A stretch of 64,000 bases of DNA from Gammaproteobacteria bacterium. Its GTDB lineage: Bacteria > Pseudomonadota > Gammaproteobacteria > UBA6429 > Thiohalophilaceae. This document shows, piece after piece, positions 16,010 through 26,539 of this stretch. The stretch is from contig WGLP01000002.1 of the NCBI GenBank assembly GCA_016125505.1, forward strand, positions 1 to 64,000, given 5' to 3'. The translations under genes were made by a program, and so were the position numbers. Under the pieces are notes generated by a model, which saw only the letters and a program-made list of their open reading frames with translations, made no database searches and was not told where the DNA came from. Position 1 is the first letter of the stretch, and every line of letters starts with the position of its first letter.

Positions 16010-17128
16010 ATGGACGAGTCTCGCACGATCACCCCCGAACGTTTGAGAAAACTGGAACCGCTATCGAATCTCTCCACGGAGCGGCTGGAGGAACTGGTCA
16101 CTTTATCATCCGTCGATCGTCTGCCCATCGGCCTGAGTGTCTTTCGCCAGGGCGACATCGATAACCAGACAGTGTACCTCCTGGATGGCGAGGTCCAGTT
16201 GAGTTCCTCCGATGGCAAGATCGACAAAGTCATCACCAGCAAACAAAAGGAAGCCGTTTTTCCGCTTGACGATAGTCAGCCGCGTCAGGTGTCCTGTGTT
16301 GCCATGAGCCGAGTTGATGTCCTGCGGATCGACAACAGTGTGCTGGACTATATGATGATGTGGGATCAAATGGCGGTATCCGAAGAGGCCCAGGTCGAGG
16401 AAGAGTCGAGCGAGGAAACGAGCGCCGAGACTGAAACGAAGGAAGCCGCAGCGGCCGAACCGGCTAGCCAGGCCGCGCCGGCGGCGGATGAAGACCGCAG
16501 CTGGATTCGCAAGATGCGCCACATCATGGCCTTCAAAAACATGCCGCCGGCCAATATCAAATCGCTGCTGGAACGCATGGAGACCCTGTTGGTGCAGCAA
16601 GGCGATGTCATCGTCAAGCAGGGCGAGCCCGGTGATTATTATTATGTGTTGACCGAAGGTACGGCCGAGGTGACACGCGTGATCGAGCTGGCGCGGCTGG
16701 AAGCCGGCAACAGTTTTGGTGAAGAGGCGCTGGTGTCAGGCAGCGTGCGCAATGCCTCGGTGACCATGACCAGTGACGGCATGTTGATGCGCCTGTCCAT
16801 GGATGATTTCAACGAGCTGTTGAAGGACCCCTTGCTGGAGCGGGTCTCACCGGACGATGCCCGTGTGCGTGTTGCCAGGGGGGCGCAATGGCTCGATGTC
16901 CGCCATGCCAAGGAATTCCATCACGGGCATTTACCCAAGGCGATGAATATCCCGTTACATGAGATGCGTATCCGGATGACAGAGCTGGACAAGAATGTGC
17001 ATTACATTTGTTATTGCGGCACCGGTCGCCGCAGCAGTGCCGCCGCGTTCCTGTTGGTGCAGAACGGTTTCAAGGCCAGCGTACTCAACGGCGGCGTGCA
17101 GGTGATGGCCCAGGACCTTTGCAAATAA
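16010..17128 (+). CDS. cNMP-binding and rhodanese-domain protein
   Basis: A 372-residue cytoplasmic protein in four parts. Residues 1-115 form a divergent cNMP-type barrel (VFRQGDIDNQTVYLLDGEV). Residues 120-165 are a low-complexity E/A/S linker. Residues about 170-275 form a second, better cNMP domain (VIVKQGEPGDYYYVLTEGTA, AGNSFGEEALVSGSVRNASV). A C-terminal rhodanese domain has the catalytic cysteine in YCGTGRRSS. The two barrels and the rhodanese could link nucleotide sensing to sulfur transfer. It is divergent from the HDOD gene over a 314-bp gap. The function is inferred only. Confidence 0.85.
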   Translation: MDESRTITPERLRKLEPLSNLSTERLEELVTLSSVDRLPIGLSVFRQGDIDNQTVYLLDGEVQLSSSDGKIDKVITSKQKEAVFPLDDSQPRQVSCVAMSRVDVLRIDNSVLDYMMMWDQMAVSEEAQVEEESSEETSAETETKEAAAAEPASQAAPAADEDRSWIRKMRHIMAFKNMPPANIKSLLERMETLLVQQGDVIVKQGEPGDYYYVLTEGTAEVTRVIELARLEAGNSFGEEALVSGSVRNASVTMTSDGMLMRLSMDDFNELLKDPLLERVSPDDARVRVARGAQWLDVRHAKEFHHGHLPKAMNIPLHEMRIRMTELDKNVHYICYCGTGRRSSAAAFLLVQNGFKASVLNGGVQVMAQDLCK

Positions 17129-17132
17129 GCGA

Positions 17133-17477
17133 TCAGCCCGGCGGCCAGTGCATTGGCCGACCCGCCAGCATGTGCAGGTGAATGTGAAACACCGTTTGCC
17201 CGGCCATGGCATTGCAGTTCATGACGGTGCGATAACCTTCCTGTGCCACACCCAGATTACCCGCGTGCGTCTTCGCGGCGAGATACAGCTTCCCCACCAG
17301 GGCAGCATCCGTGCCTTCGAGATCATTCAGGGTACTGATGTGGCGTTTGGGAATGAACAGGACGTGGTGCGGCGCCTGCGGGTTGATGTCGTTGAAACCC
17401 AGCACCTCATCGTCTTCGTAAATTTTGCCGGCCGGGATCTCGCCGGCGATGATTTTGCAAAACAGGCAATCCGCCAT
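17133..17477 (-). CDS. hinT: HIT-family nucleoside phosphoramidase, HinT-like
   Basis: A 114-residue HIT protein. It starts ADCLFCKIIAGEIP, has PHHVLFIPKRHI, and the active-site histidine triad HIHLHML near the C-terminus. HinT enzymes cleave nucleoside phosphoramidates and adenylated amines. Length and motifs match bacterial HinT. It lies 12 bp downstream of the FIST gene, so they probably share a transcript. Confidence 0.93.
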   Translation of the reverse strand: MADCLFCKIIAGEIPAGKIYEDDEVLGFNDINPQAPHHVLFIPKRHISTLNDLEGTDAALVGKLYLAAKTHAGNLGVAQEGYRTVMNCNAMAGQTVFHIHLHMLAGRPMHWPPG

Positions 17478-17489
17478 GTCGCCTCCTTG

Positions 17490-18590
17490 TCAAAGAAATA
17501 GGGTTAGCACCCCGGTATACCCGTATAAACGGTTTCCGGCAATTTCACCATTGGCATAAAACCCGGCCAAGGGAATATCGCCAAGGATCTCGCTGATCAG
17601 TTGCAGTTCGCGATGGGGTTCGCCGAACATATGCTGGCCGCGCCCAAGACAGGTGAAATACAGCGCACCCTTGATGGGACCGCGGGCGCGATCCTTGAGT
17701 TTACTGACCATGCGTTGCAGGTCTTCCACCGCCGTTTTGCTGTCACGTTTGCAGAACATGATCGGCGCGTTGGTGTGCAGGTAATCGCCGATGGCGAGGG
17801 CGCCGGAATTCGGATCGATCCCCAGCAAATTCCGCACAACATAATCGCCGCGGTCGGAATCGGCGATGGGGAAACCCGCAAAGATGTAGCCACCGATGCG
17901 GCTGAGATCGCGCGCGAGGATCTCGCCGATGTCTTCCTTCATGACATCCAGTGCCGGACGATGATCGATGGTAATGGCAACATTGCCTTCGCATTCGGTC
18001 AGGGCGTGACTGGGGCCCAAGGGCGAACAGCCTTGCGTTAAGCCGGTGATAACCGACACACCTTGTTCGAAAACGACGCCGGAAAGTGCGCCTTCGCAAA
18101 TTTCATCCGCGAGCTGAAAGTAGTGCGTTTGCGAAGAGCTCAGGCCGCCAACCAGATAACCGTTGCCGATGAGATCGGGCATCTGCGCGATGAGCTCGGC
18201 AATCTGACCGTTACGCGGGTCGCCGTGTACCACGGCAACGCGTACGCCGTCGTTTTCCGCAGAACTGGGCAAGGATTCCTCAGCGGCGAACATACGAAAG
18301 TTCGCCGGCGAGATATCCGTGATCAGAATGACCAGCGCGGGTTCGTCGTAATATTCGGTGTTGGTGGCACACAATGCGCTGCCGATCGTCCCGGCCCAGT
18401 GCGGGACAGGGGCGTGTGACTTGAGTCTACGGATGATGTCCATGAAGTGCGCGGCATGTTGCTCGCTGATGTAAATAAACCCCAGCGTGGCTTCCGGCGG
18501 CAGCGTGCCGAGTTGAGCCAGCGCGGCATCGACAGCAGCCTGCCAGTCCGTCAAATTGTTGTGTGCGAGTAGAAACTGTTGCATGACCAT
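17490..18590 (-). CDS. FIST-domain signal transduction protein
   Basis: A 366-residue protein with an N-terminal FIST domain (VPHWAGTIGSALC, YLVGGLSSSQTH) and a C-terminal FIST_C domain (HTNAPIMFCKRDSKTAVEDL, GALYFTCLGRGQHMFGEPHRE, AGFYANGEIAG). FIST proteins are cytoplasmic small-ligand sensors, thought to bind amino acids or similar compounds, and usually act with kinases, HDOD or GGDEF proteins. There is no kinase next to it here, but an HDOD protein is encoded 2 kb away. Two ATGs six bases apart are both possible starts. Confidence 0.9.
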   Translation of the reverse strand: MVMQQFLLAHNNLTDWQAAVDAALAQLGTLPPEATLGFIYISEQHAAHFMDIIRRLKSHAPVPHWAGTIGSALCATNTEYYDEPALVILITDISPANFRMFAAEESLPSSAENDGVRVAVVHGDPRNGQIAELIAQMPDLIGNGYLVGGLSSSQTHYFQLADEICEGALSGVVFEQGVSVITGLTQGCSPLGPSHALTECEGNVAITIDHRPALDVMKEDIGEILARDLSRIGGYIFAGFPIADSDRGDYVVRNLLGIDPNSGALAIGDYLHTNAPIMFCKRDSKTAVEDLQRMVSKLKDRARGPIKGALYFTCLGRGQHMFGEPHRELQLISEILGDIPLAGFYANGEIAGNRLYGYTGVLTLFL

Positions 18591-18593
18591 TCC

Positions 18594-18622
18594 AAAAAAG
18601 AAGCCGGGACTTGCCCGGCTTC
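18594..18622 (-). terminator. intrinsic terminator after phosphoribulokinase
   Basis: A 7-bp GC-rich stem (AGCCGGG with CCCGGCT) and, on the minus strand, a T-run. It lies between the prk stop codon and the start of the FIST gene, so it ends prk transcription. Confidence 0.85.
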
Positions 18623-18644
18623 AGTCTATAACAGGATACTCTGC

Positions 18645-19532
18645 TTAGCCCGTCTTCTTTGCCTCGATTAAACGATGAATGATCGGGTTGAGCACCAGCT
18701 CCATGGCAAAGCCCATCTTGCCGCCGGGTACGACCAGCGTATTGCGGCGAGACATGAACGAATCCTTCAGCATGTTCAGCAGGAAGGGGAAGTCGACGCC
18801 GGTGGGATCGCGGTAACGGATCACGACAAAACTTTCGTCGGGGGTCGGGATGTCACGGGCGATGAACGGGTTGGACGTGTCGACCGTCGGCACGCGCTGG
18901 AAGTTGATATCAGTGCGCGAGAACTGCGGTGTAATGTAGTGCACGTAATCGTCCATGCGGCGCAGGATCGTGTCGACGATGGCCTCGGCGGAATACCCGC
19001 GCTGTGCATTGTCGCGATGGATCTTCTGGATCCATTCCAGGTTGACGATAGGCACCACGCCGACCAGCAGGTCGGTTTGCGCCGCGACGTCGACACTGCC
19101 GTCGACAGCACCGCCGTGCAGGCCTTCATAGAACAGGAGATCGGTATCTTCAGTGATATCTTCCCAGGGCGTGAACTGGCCTGCATTGAGGCTGGTACCC
19201 AGACGCGCGTTGTGTTCGGCGGCTTCTTCCGGGCTGTGCAGGTAATAGCGGCGCTTGCAGCGGCCGGTATCGCCATAGGTCTTGAAGGTATCGGCCAGGG
19301 TATCGAAGTGGTTGGCTTCCGGACCGAAGTGGCTGATCTGCTTGCCCTTGGCGGCATAGTCTTCGATTGCCTTCTTCATGGCCTGACGATCATAGCGGTG
19401 GTAGCTGTCACCTTCGATAATGAGCGGATTGATCTGCTCGCGGAAGAAGATGTGCTCGAAGGCATTCTTGACCGTGGTGGTACCCGCACCAGAGGAGCCG
19501 GTGACGGCAATCACGGGATGTTTCTTGGACAT
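18645..19532 (-). CDS. prk: phosphoribulokinase
   Basis: A 295-residue phosphoribulokinase, which converts ribulose 5-phosphate and ATP into ribulose 1,5-bisphosphate, the RuBisCO substrate. Visible motifs: P-loop VTGSSGAGTTTV, EGDSYHRYDR, HFGPEANHFDTL, LLFYEGLHGG, PIVNLEWIQKI and DTSNPFIARDIP. Segments such as VDTILRRMDDYVHYITPQFS look closer to Calvin-cycle enzymes than to the E. coli PrkB homologue. There is a small insertion around residue 110 (EHNARLGTSLNAG). Terminated on its own, it is a single-gene unit. An inverted repeat lies upstream (19574-19609). RuBisCO itself is not in this window. Confidence 0.93.
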   Translation of the reverse strand: MSKKHPVIAVTGSSGAGTTTVKNAFEHIFFREQINPLIIEGDSYHRYDRQAMKKAIEDYAAKGKQISHFGPEANHFDTLADTFKTYGDTGRCKRRYYLHSPEEAAEHNARLGTSLNAGQFTPWEDITEDTDLLFYEGLHGGAVDGSVDVAAQTDLLVGVVPIVNLEWIQKIHRDNAQRGYSAEAIVDTILRRMDDYVHYITPQFSRTDINFQRVPTVDTSNPFIARDIPTPDESFVVIRYRDPTGVDFPFLLNMLKDSFMSRRNTLVVPGGKMGFAMELVLNPIIHRLIEAKKTG

Positions 19533-19573
19533 GGATACTCCTTAAACAATAACTAAAGCAAAATTAGTTGTTC

Positions 19574-19609
19574 GCTGGTCCGCATAATGTTGTTTATTTA
19601 TTGACCAGC
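19574..19609. promoter_or_regulatory. inverted repeat upstream of prk
   Basis: Perfect arms GCTGGTC (19574-19580) and GACCAGC (19603-19609) flank 22 AT-rich bases, about 40-80 bp upstream of the prk start. It could be an operator (for instance of a CbbR-like LysR regulator) or a leader hairpin. No regulator gene is adjacent. Confidence 0.35.
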
Positions 19610-19683
19610 ACCAGAAAGCGAGCCGCTCATTCTACTTAAATACGCCGGTGACGTCTCTCCCCCTGCGGCGATTTAATCCGGAT

Positions 19684-20970
19684 TCAGCCGCGCTCTCGCG
19701 CGATGGCCCGATAACCGATGTCCCGGCGATAATACGCGCCTTCCCAATGGATCCCAGCGGCACGGGCGTAGGCTTTGTGCTGGGCTTCGGATACGGTCTG
19801 TCCCAGGGCGGTGACACACAATACCCGGCCGCCACTGGTGACTATCTGTCCGTCTTTCTGCGTGGTGCCGGCATGAAAGACTTTCACGTCGTCGTTATCA
19901 CCGGCTGCCAGACCGCTAATGGGTTTGAGTTTCTCGTAACTGCCGGGATAGCCGCCGGCCGCCATGACGATACCCAGCGCGGCGCGAGGGTCCCACTCGG
20001 CCTTGACCTGATCCAGTTGGCCATCGAGGGCGGCGTCACACAGGCTGACCAGGTCCGATTGCAGCCGCAGCATGATGGGCTGGGTCTCCGGGTCACCAAA
20101 GCGGACGTTGTATTCGATGACCTTGGGGCTGCCATCGGCACTGATCATGAGGCCGGCATAGAGAAAACCGGTATAGGGGTGGCCTTCTGCGGCCATGCCA
20201 TGCACGGTCGGTTCGATGACCTCGGCCAGGATGCGGGCATGAATCTCAGGTGTGACCACCGGTGCCGGGGAGTAGGCGCCCATGCCGCCGGTGTTGGGGC
20301 CGGAATCACCTTCGCCTACCCGTTTATGGTCCTGGCTGGTTGCCATGGCCAGGATGTGTTCACCGTCCACCATGCAGATGAAGCTGGCTTCTTCGCCCTC
20401 CAGGAATTCTTCGATCACCACGCGGTGACCGGCCTCGCCAAAGGCATTGCCGGCGAGCATGTCTTTGACGGCGTCGATGGCTTCATTCTCCGCCATGGCG
20501 ACGATGACACCCTTGCCGGCGGCCAGGCCGTCGGCCTTGATCACGATGGGGGCGCCTTGCTCGCGGATGTAGGCGATGGCGGCATCGACGTCAGTGAAAT
20601 TCTGATAGGCCGCGGTCGGGATGTGGTGGCGGGCCAGGAAATCCTTGGTGAAGGCCTTGGAGCCTTCCAGTTGCGCTGCAGCCTCGCTGGGGCCAAAGCA
20701 ACGCAGGCCCTGGTTGGTAAATTGATCCACGATCCCGGCGACCAGCGGGGCTTCGGGGCCAATGATGGTGAGCCCGACCTGGGCCTCCTTGGCGAAATGG
20801 ATCAGGGCGGTGATGTCTTCGGCGCCGATGGGGATGTTCTCCACCTTGGCTTCCGTGGCGGTCCCCGCATTGCCCGGAGCCACATAGACCTTGTCCACCT
20901 GGGTGGATTGCGCCGCTTTCCAGGCCAGGGCGTGCTCGCGCCCGCCGCTGCCCACGATCAGTACATTCAT
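19684..20970 (-). CDS. purD: phosphoribosylamine-glycine ligase
   Basis: A 428-residue ATP-grasp enzyme (family norm about 429) of de novo purine synthesis, forming GAR from phosphoribosylamine and glycine. It starts MNVLIVGSGGREHALAWK. It has VYVAPGNAGTA, the ATP-grasp region VIKADGLAAGKGVIVA, FLEGEEASFICMVDG, and NTGGMGAYSPAP. The start at 20970 gives the conserved N-terminus. It lies downstream of purH on the same strand, but two unrelated genes and a structured repeat separate them. Confidence 0.97.
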   Translation of the reverse strand: MNVLIVGSGGREHALAWKAAQSTQVDKVYVAPGNAGTATEAKVENIPIGAEDITALIHFAKEAQVGLTIIGPEAPLVAGIVDQFTNQGLRCFGPSEAAAQLEGSKAFTKDFLARHHIPTAAYQNFTDVDAAIAYIREQGAPIVIKADGLAAGKGVIVAMAENEAIDAVKDMLAGNAFGEAGHRVVIEEFLEGEEASFICMVDGEHILAMATSQDHKRVGEGDSGPNTGGMGAYSPAPVVTPEIHARILAEVIEPTVHGMAAEGHPYTGFLYAGLMISADGSPKVIEYNVRFGDPETQPIMLRLQSDLVSLCDAALDGQLDQVKAEWDPRAALGIVMAAGGYPGSYEKLKPISGLAAGDNDDVKVFHAGTTQKDGQIVTSGGRVLCVTALGQTVSEAQHKAYARAAGIHWEGAYYRRDIGYRAIARERG

Positions 20971-21039
20971 TGCTCTCAACCGCTGGTTGTAAAAAGGACT
21001 GGCAATATGCCTAGCCGCGCGGTTCAGATCAAGCCGGGA

Positions 21040-23076
21040 TCACTGTGTCTGTTTCACCAGCAGGTTTTTGTTGTGATACAGCATGTACTTGGACGTCTCG
21101 TAAAGCCCCACGGTCAGGTCGTGCATCCGTTTGGCGACCTCAGGCTGCTCCTCGAGGATGTTTTTGTTATTAAAGTCCTTCAGGGCGAAGAGGCGTGGGT
21201 CTTTGCCGTCCGCCATGGTCATATAGTAATAATCCTTGTTCAGCAGACCGATCTCGGGCACCTGGTAATGGGTGATGGTGAAGGCCTCGCGCCGGTCGTC
21301 GTATTTCGGATCGAAGAGATCGCGCCCCAGGGTCGTATCGTTGTATTCGATGCCGGCCAGTCCGGCCATGGTCGGCAACAGGTCCAGCTCACTGGCGATC
21401 TTGGTGACGCGTTCCGGCTTGAGCAGCTTCGGTGCATAGATGAGGAGCGGGGTGTACATGCCACTGAGTTTCGTCGGTGTAAGCCAGGGCTCGCTGAAGG
21501 CGCCGGCGTAGTCGGTGATACCGTGATCGCCATAGAACACGAAGATGGTGTTCTTGAAATAGGGCTGGGTCTTCGCCTGTTTGATGAAATAGCCGATGCT
21601 GTAATCCATGAAACGGAAGGCATTGTATTCGTCCAGATCATAGAAGGCGTTGCGGCTCAGGGTTTTCTGATCCACTTTCTGCCGCTTGAAACCATGGCTG
21701 TCTTCCGGGATGTGGAAGGGGCGGTGGTTACCCGCGGTCTGGATGATGGCGAAGAACGGTTTCTTCTGTTTGGTCAGGACCTTGTCGGCTTCCAGAAACA
21801 GGCTCAGGTCATCGATGCCCCACACGTCCATGCGCGGCGAGGTGTAATCACCCTCTTCATACAAGTGCAGGTCCTTGATGTTGTGCTGTAACACGCCGCG
21901 GATATTGGCCCAGTTGGCGCTGCCGCCGATGAAATAATATTTTTCGTAACCCTTGAAGGCATTCACGATGGTGTGTTGATCCACCGCCAGCGGATTGCGG
22001 GTCGAGGTCTTGTGCACTTCCACGTCCGGGATCCCGGTCAGCATGGCCCATACCGAATGGGCGGTGCCGACGGCGGGCACGAAGTAATTGGTAAACAGCA
22101 CACCATCATTGCACAGCGCGTCAAAATAGGGTGTCGGCTTTAACGGATTCCCCAGGACCCCGGTCTTGTAACCGGCGAAGGATTCCAGAAATACCATGAC
22201 GATATTCGGTGGAGGCTCCATCTTGTCGGGCTTGGCCGGAATATGCCGGGTGAAATTCAGGCTGGCCTTGTCCGGTTTGTCCACGCCCAGATACTGGCTG
22301 ACCACGTCGTAGTATTCGCGGACCTTGTCAGGATTCGCGAGCACGAAGCGGTTTTTCATCGTCTCAAAGAAATTCAATACCGGATTGGTGGCGACGGAGG
22401 CGGCATAGGTATTGGTACTGAAGAAGGCGTCGCTCCAGCGTAGGGGATAATAGGAAAACTTGCCGTACATGCCAAAGACAAAAATGAAGAAGGCGACAGG
22501 GGCGACCCACAGCCGGTGACGTATTTTCAGGTACGGCGTCCGGTGTGCAGTAAAGTACCTGATTAGAAAATGGATGACATAGGCGTCCAGGGCAATTAAC
22601 GCAATGACAGCCAACGACCAGGGGATCACCGAATAGGATTGCCAGACCATTTGCGCCGAAGTATCGAAGTTATCCAGGAAGCGCAGGACGGTGGCATTCA
22701 AACGGCTATGCAGATAAGCGTAGTGACCGAAGTCGACGAGGTAAAAGGCCAGAACGATGGTGGCCACCAGCACCAGATAGATCAGCCAGAAGTAGCGTGC
22801 GAAACGGTTATTAAACGGGTCGAACCACTTCAGGCCGCCCAGGAAAAACAGCGGCAACAGCACATAGAGGGTCAACCGCAGATCGAACTTGGTGCCGAGA
22901 TAAAACGCGTAGAGCAAATCCTTGGTCGGCAGCGGATCCGCCGGGTTATGAAACATTCCCCAAAAGATGGCGCGCATCCCGAACAGGATAACCAGGGTCA
23001 GGGCGGTGACGGCGAGAATGAACTGAAATAAAGTGGGGAGGCGGCGAAACGATTTTCCGATAGCATTGACAAACAT
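21040..23076 (-). CDS. LTA-synthase-like membrane sulfatase/phosphotransferase
   Basis: A 678-residue protein. It has five predicted N-terminal membrane helices (about 18-215) and then a periplasmic alkaline-phosphatase-fold domain starting near NIVMVFLESFAGY. The catalytic threonine is probable in FVPAVGTAHSVWAML; metal-binding YGDHGITDYAG and the SELDLLPTMAGLAG motif are also present. The class transfers phosphoglycerol, phosphoethanolamine or sulfate-type groups to envelope glycans or lipids. It is divergent from the metallophosphatase, suggesting a pair acting on phosphate esters or envelope polymers. Confidence 0.88.
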   Translation of the reverse strand: MFVNAIGKSFRRLPTLFQFILAVTALTLVILFGMRAIFWGMFHNPADPLPTKDLLYAFYLGTKFDLRLTLYVLLPLFFLGGLKWFDPFNNRFARYFWLIYLVLVATIVLAFYLVDFGHYAYLHSRLNATVLRFLDNFDTSAQMVWQSYSVIPWSLAVIALIALDAYVIHFLIRYFTAHRTPYLKIRHRLWVAPVAFFIFVFGMYGKFSYYPLRWSDAFFSTNTYAASVATNPVLNFFETMKNRFVLANPDKVREYYDVVSQYLGVDKPDKASLNFTRHIPAKPDKMEPPPNIVMVFLESFAGYKTGVLGNPLKPTPYFDALCNDGVLFTNYFVPAVGTAHSVWAMLTGIPDVEVHKTSTRNPLAVDQHTIVNAFKGYEKYYFIGGSANWANIRGVLQHNIKDLHLYEEGDYTSPRMDVWGIDDLSLFLEADKVLTKQKKPFFAIIQTAGNHRPFHIPEDSHGFKRQKVDQKTLSRNAFYDLDEYNAFRFMDYSIGYFIKQAKTQPYFKNTIFVFYGDHGITDYAGAFSEPWLTPTKLSGMYTPLLIYAPKLLKPERVTKIASELDLLPTMAGLAGIEYNDTTLGRDLFDPKYDDRREAFTITHYQVPEIGLLNKDYYYMTMADGKDPRLFALKDFNNKNILEEQPEVAKRMHDLTVGLYETSKYMLYHNKNLLVKQTQ

Positions 23077-23340
23077 TCAGATTTAACCTTTTTGGGTAAC
23101 GCAAGTACGTGTTAATGCGAAATTTCACATCACTGGTGTCGGCTTCCCGGTGTTCAGGCCATCGCCGTTCTGAATATATTACCGCGCCAGTTCGCGACAG
23201 ATTATCCCGTCACACCAAGACAGGGTCGGGTCGGAGAAGTTCCCGTCACGCCGTTGCTGGCGGTAGTCGCCAAAACGCGGTAGTGTCGGCAATTCGCATG
23301 AATGGCGAAGAGTATATCCAATGCCATCAAGGTTACCAAA

Positions 23341-24717
23341 ATGACGAATAAGCTTATACCCAAACGCTGGTGGTCGCGCACCTTGCTCGGATTTGTGCTG
23401 TTGCTCAGTGTTGCGGCGGTCATCTGGTTTGGCATCGCCTTGAGCCAGAGCCAGGTCAATGGCGATCGAGCGCCCTATCTGCAGATGGGCGGGCCGGAAC
23501 GCATGACAATTCGGTGGGGTACTGTCAAGACCGGACGCGGCGAGGTCTATTACGGCGAACAGGCGGACCCATTGTCAAAATCGCAGGCGGAGGGGAAGCG
23601 CGGCAAGAATCATCGTGTGATCCTGCGTGAACTCAAGCCGGATACCCGTTATTACTACCGTGTGAAACAGGGTGGCAAATGGCTGATGCCGGAGGCGGAG
23701 TGGTTTTACACCTCACCGAAGATTGGCAGTGACACGCCAACGCGGATCTGGGTTCTCGGTGATCCGGGCGAGAAGGACTTTCATAATCAAGTGAGTCAAA
23801 ATACCTATAAGTGGCTGGAGGCGCATCCGCGGCCGGGGCGTCCTCTGCTGGATTTCATCCTGACCACCGGAGATAACGCCTATCCCAACGGCACCAATGC
23901 GCAATATGACAGCGGCTTTTTCCTGCCATTTGGCAATTACCTGAAAAACTTCACGGTGTGGCCGGCCTTCGGTAATCATGATGCGCGGCGCTGGGCCTTT
24001 TACCGCATATTCGATCGACCAAAGAACGCTGAATTCGGCGGCGTGGCTTCGCATGACAAGGCTTACTTCTCTTTTGATTATGCCCGCACGCACATTGTCA
24101 TGCTGGATTCGGAGCACGGCGACCTCGCCAAGGACAGCCCCATGCAGGCCTGGTTAAAACAGGATCTGGCGCAGACGCGGCAGGACTGGGTGATCGTGGT
24201 ATTCCATCACCCGCCATACACCTCGGGTACACATAAATCGGATAACCCGAACGACAGTGCCGCGCGCATGGTCAAGATGCGCGAGAATTTCGCGCCGATC
24301 CTCGATCGCGCCGGTGTGGACCTCGTCCTCAGTGGGCACAGTCATGACTATGAACGTACCGCCCTGGTGGATTGCCATTATGGCCTGTCGAACACCTTCG
24401 CGCCGTGGATGCTGAAGGATAAGGGGGAGACCGACGCCAATGGTGTCACCCATTACCGCAAGGCGCACCGCGGCCTGAGTCCTTACGACGGCACGATGTA
24501 CATCGTGGAAGGATCCTCGGGCGAGGGGCATAAGGTCGAGAAATTATTACCAGTGATGGTGAAGACATCACCGGATGCCGGTTCGCTGATGCTCGATATC
24601 CAGGACCAGACCCTGACTGCACGCTACGTCAACTACCGTGGCGAGGTCACCGACACCTTCACCATTACCAAAGGTGTGGATGAGAAGGCAGCGGTGAGTC
24701 AGGGGTGTGAGAAATAA
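23341..24717 (+). CDS. purple-acid-phosphatase-like metallophosphoesterase, membrane-anchored
   Basis: A 458-residue protein with an N-terminal membrane anchor (RTLLGFVLLLSVAAVIWFGI), a fibronectin-III-like domain (APYLQMGGPERMTIRW) and a calcineurin-type catalytic domain. The five metal motifs of purple acid phosphatases are present: GDPG, GDNAY, GNHD, FHHPPY and GHSHDYER. The active site faces the periplasm, cleaving phosphate monoesters. I prefer the ATG at 23341, which has AAGG upstream; one at 23302 is possible. Its 3' end abuts structured repeat copy 1. Confidence 0.9.
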   Translation: MTNKLIPKRWWSRTLLGFVLLLSVAAVIWFGIALSQSQVNGDRAPYLQMGGPERMTIRWGTVKTGRGEVYYGEQADPLSKSQAEGKRGKNHRVILRELKPDTRYYYRVKQGGKWLMPEAEWFYTSPKIGSDTPTRIWVLGDPGEKDFHNQVSQNTYKWLEAHPRPGRPLLDFILTTGDNAYPNGTNAQYDSGFFLPFGNYLKNFTVWPAFGNHDARRWAFYRIFDRPKNAEFGGVASHDKAYFSFDYARTHIVMLDSEHGDLAKDSPMQAWLKQDLAQTRQDWVIVVFHHPPYTSGTHKSDNPNDSAARMVKMRENFAPILDRAGVDLVLSGHSHDYERTALVDCHYGLSNTFAPWMLKDKGETDANGVTHYRKAHRGLSPYDGTMYIVEGSSGEGHKVEKLLPVMVKTSPDAGSLMLDIQDQTLTARYVNYRGEVTDTFTITKGVDEKAAVSQGCEK

Positions 24718-24730
24718 AAGTTTGTTTGTA

Positions 24731-24848
24731 AAATTCGATCAGGCCGATGATGACAAGGCGGAAACGATGCGAAGAGACGGAGTTTACACTTCGTAAATGA
24801 GTATTCTGAGCATCGTTTCCAACGAAGTCAGCGCGGCCTCAGCGAATT

Positions 24849-24850
<2 letters not shown>
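24731..24850. repeat. structured intergenic repeat, copy 1
   Basis: A 120-base imperfect palindrome. The outer arms are AAATTCG (24731-24737) with CGAATTT (24843-24849) and AGGCCG (24741-24746) with CGGCCT (24834-24839). The inner stem is AAACGATGC (24762-24770) with GCATCGTTT (24810-24818). The loop carries CGGAGTTTACAC and GTAAATGAG. It shares CAAGGCG and the loop core with the copies at 47759 and 49057. It overlaps the stop codon of purH and sits in the convergent gap with the phosphatase gene. Confidence 0.85.
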
Positions 24851-26414
<1,564 letters not shown>

Positions 26415-26454
26415 GATCGCTCTTGTTCCTTAGCCGAAAGAGTGGAGAGAAGTT

Positions 26455-26518
26455 GTAGCGCAGTCGGGCGAAGCGGGTAATCGGCTTCACCCGGAACGGG
26501 TTCCTCCCCCTGCGCTAC
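26455..26518. repeat. GTAG...CTAC inverted repeat between fis and purH
   Basis: Perfect 9-bp arms GTAGCGCAG (26455-26463) and CTGCGCTAC (26510-26518) enclose a G/C-rich interior with GAAGC/GCTTC pairing. It is transcribed within fis-purH and could be a REP-type element, a processing site or an attenuator. Confidence 0.55.
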
Positions 26519-26539
26519 TTATTGTATCGATGCATCCGC

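Noticed and set aside
18675..19556. A 293-codon plus-strand frame opposite phosphoribulokinase
   Set aside because: Antisense to prk, with no recognisable motif.
19648..21891. A 747-codon plus-strand open frame opposite purD and the sulfatase
   Set aside because: It is fully antisense to two clear genes and its product is rich in D, G and H, typical of a mirror frame.
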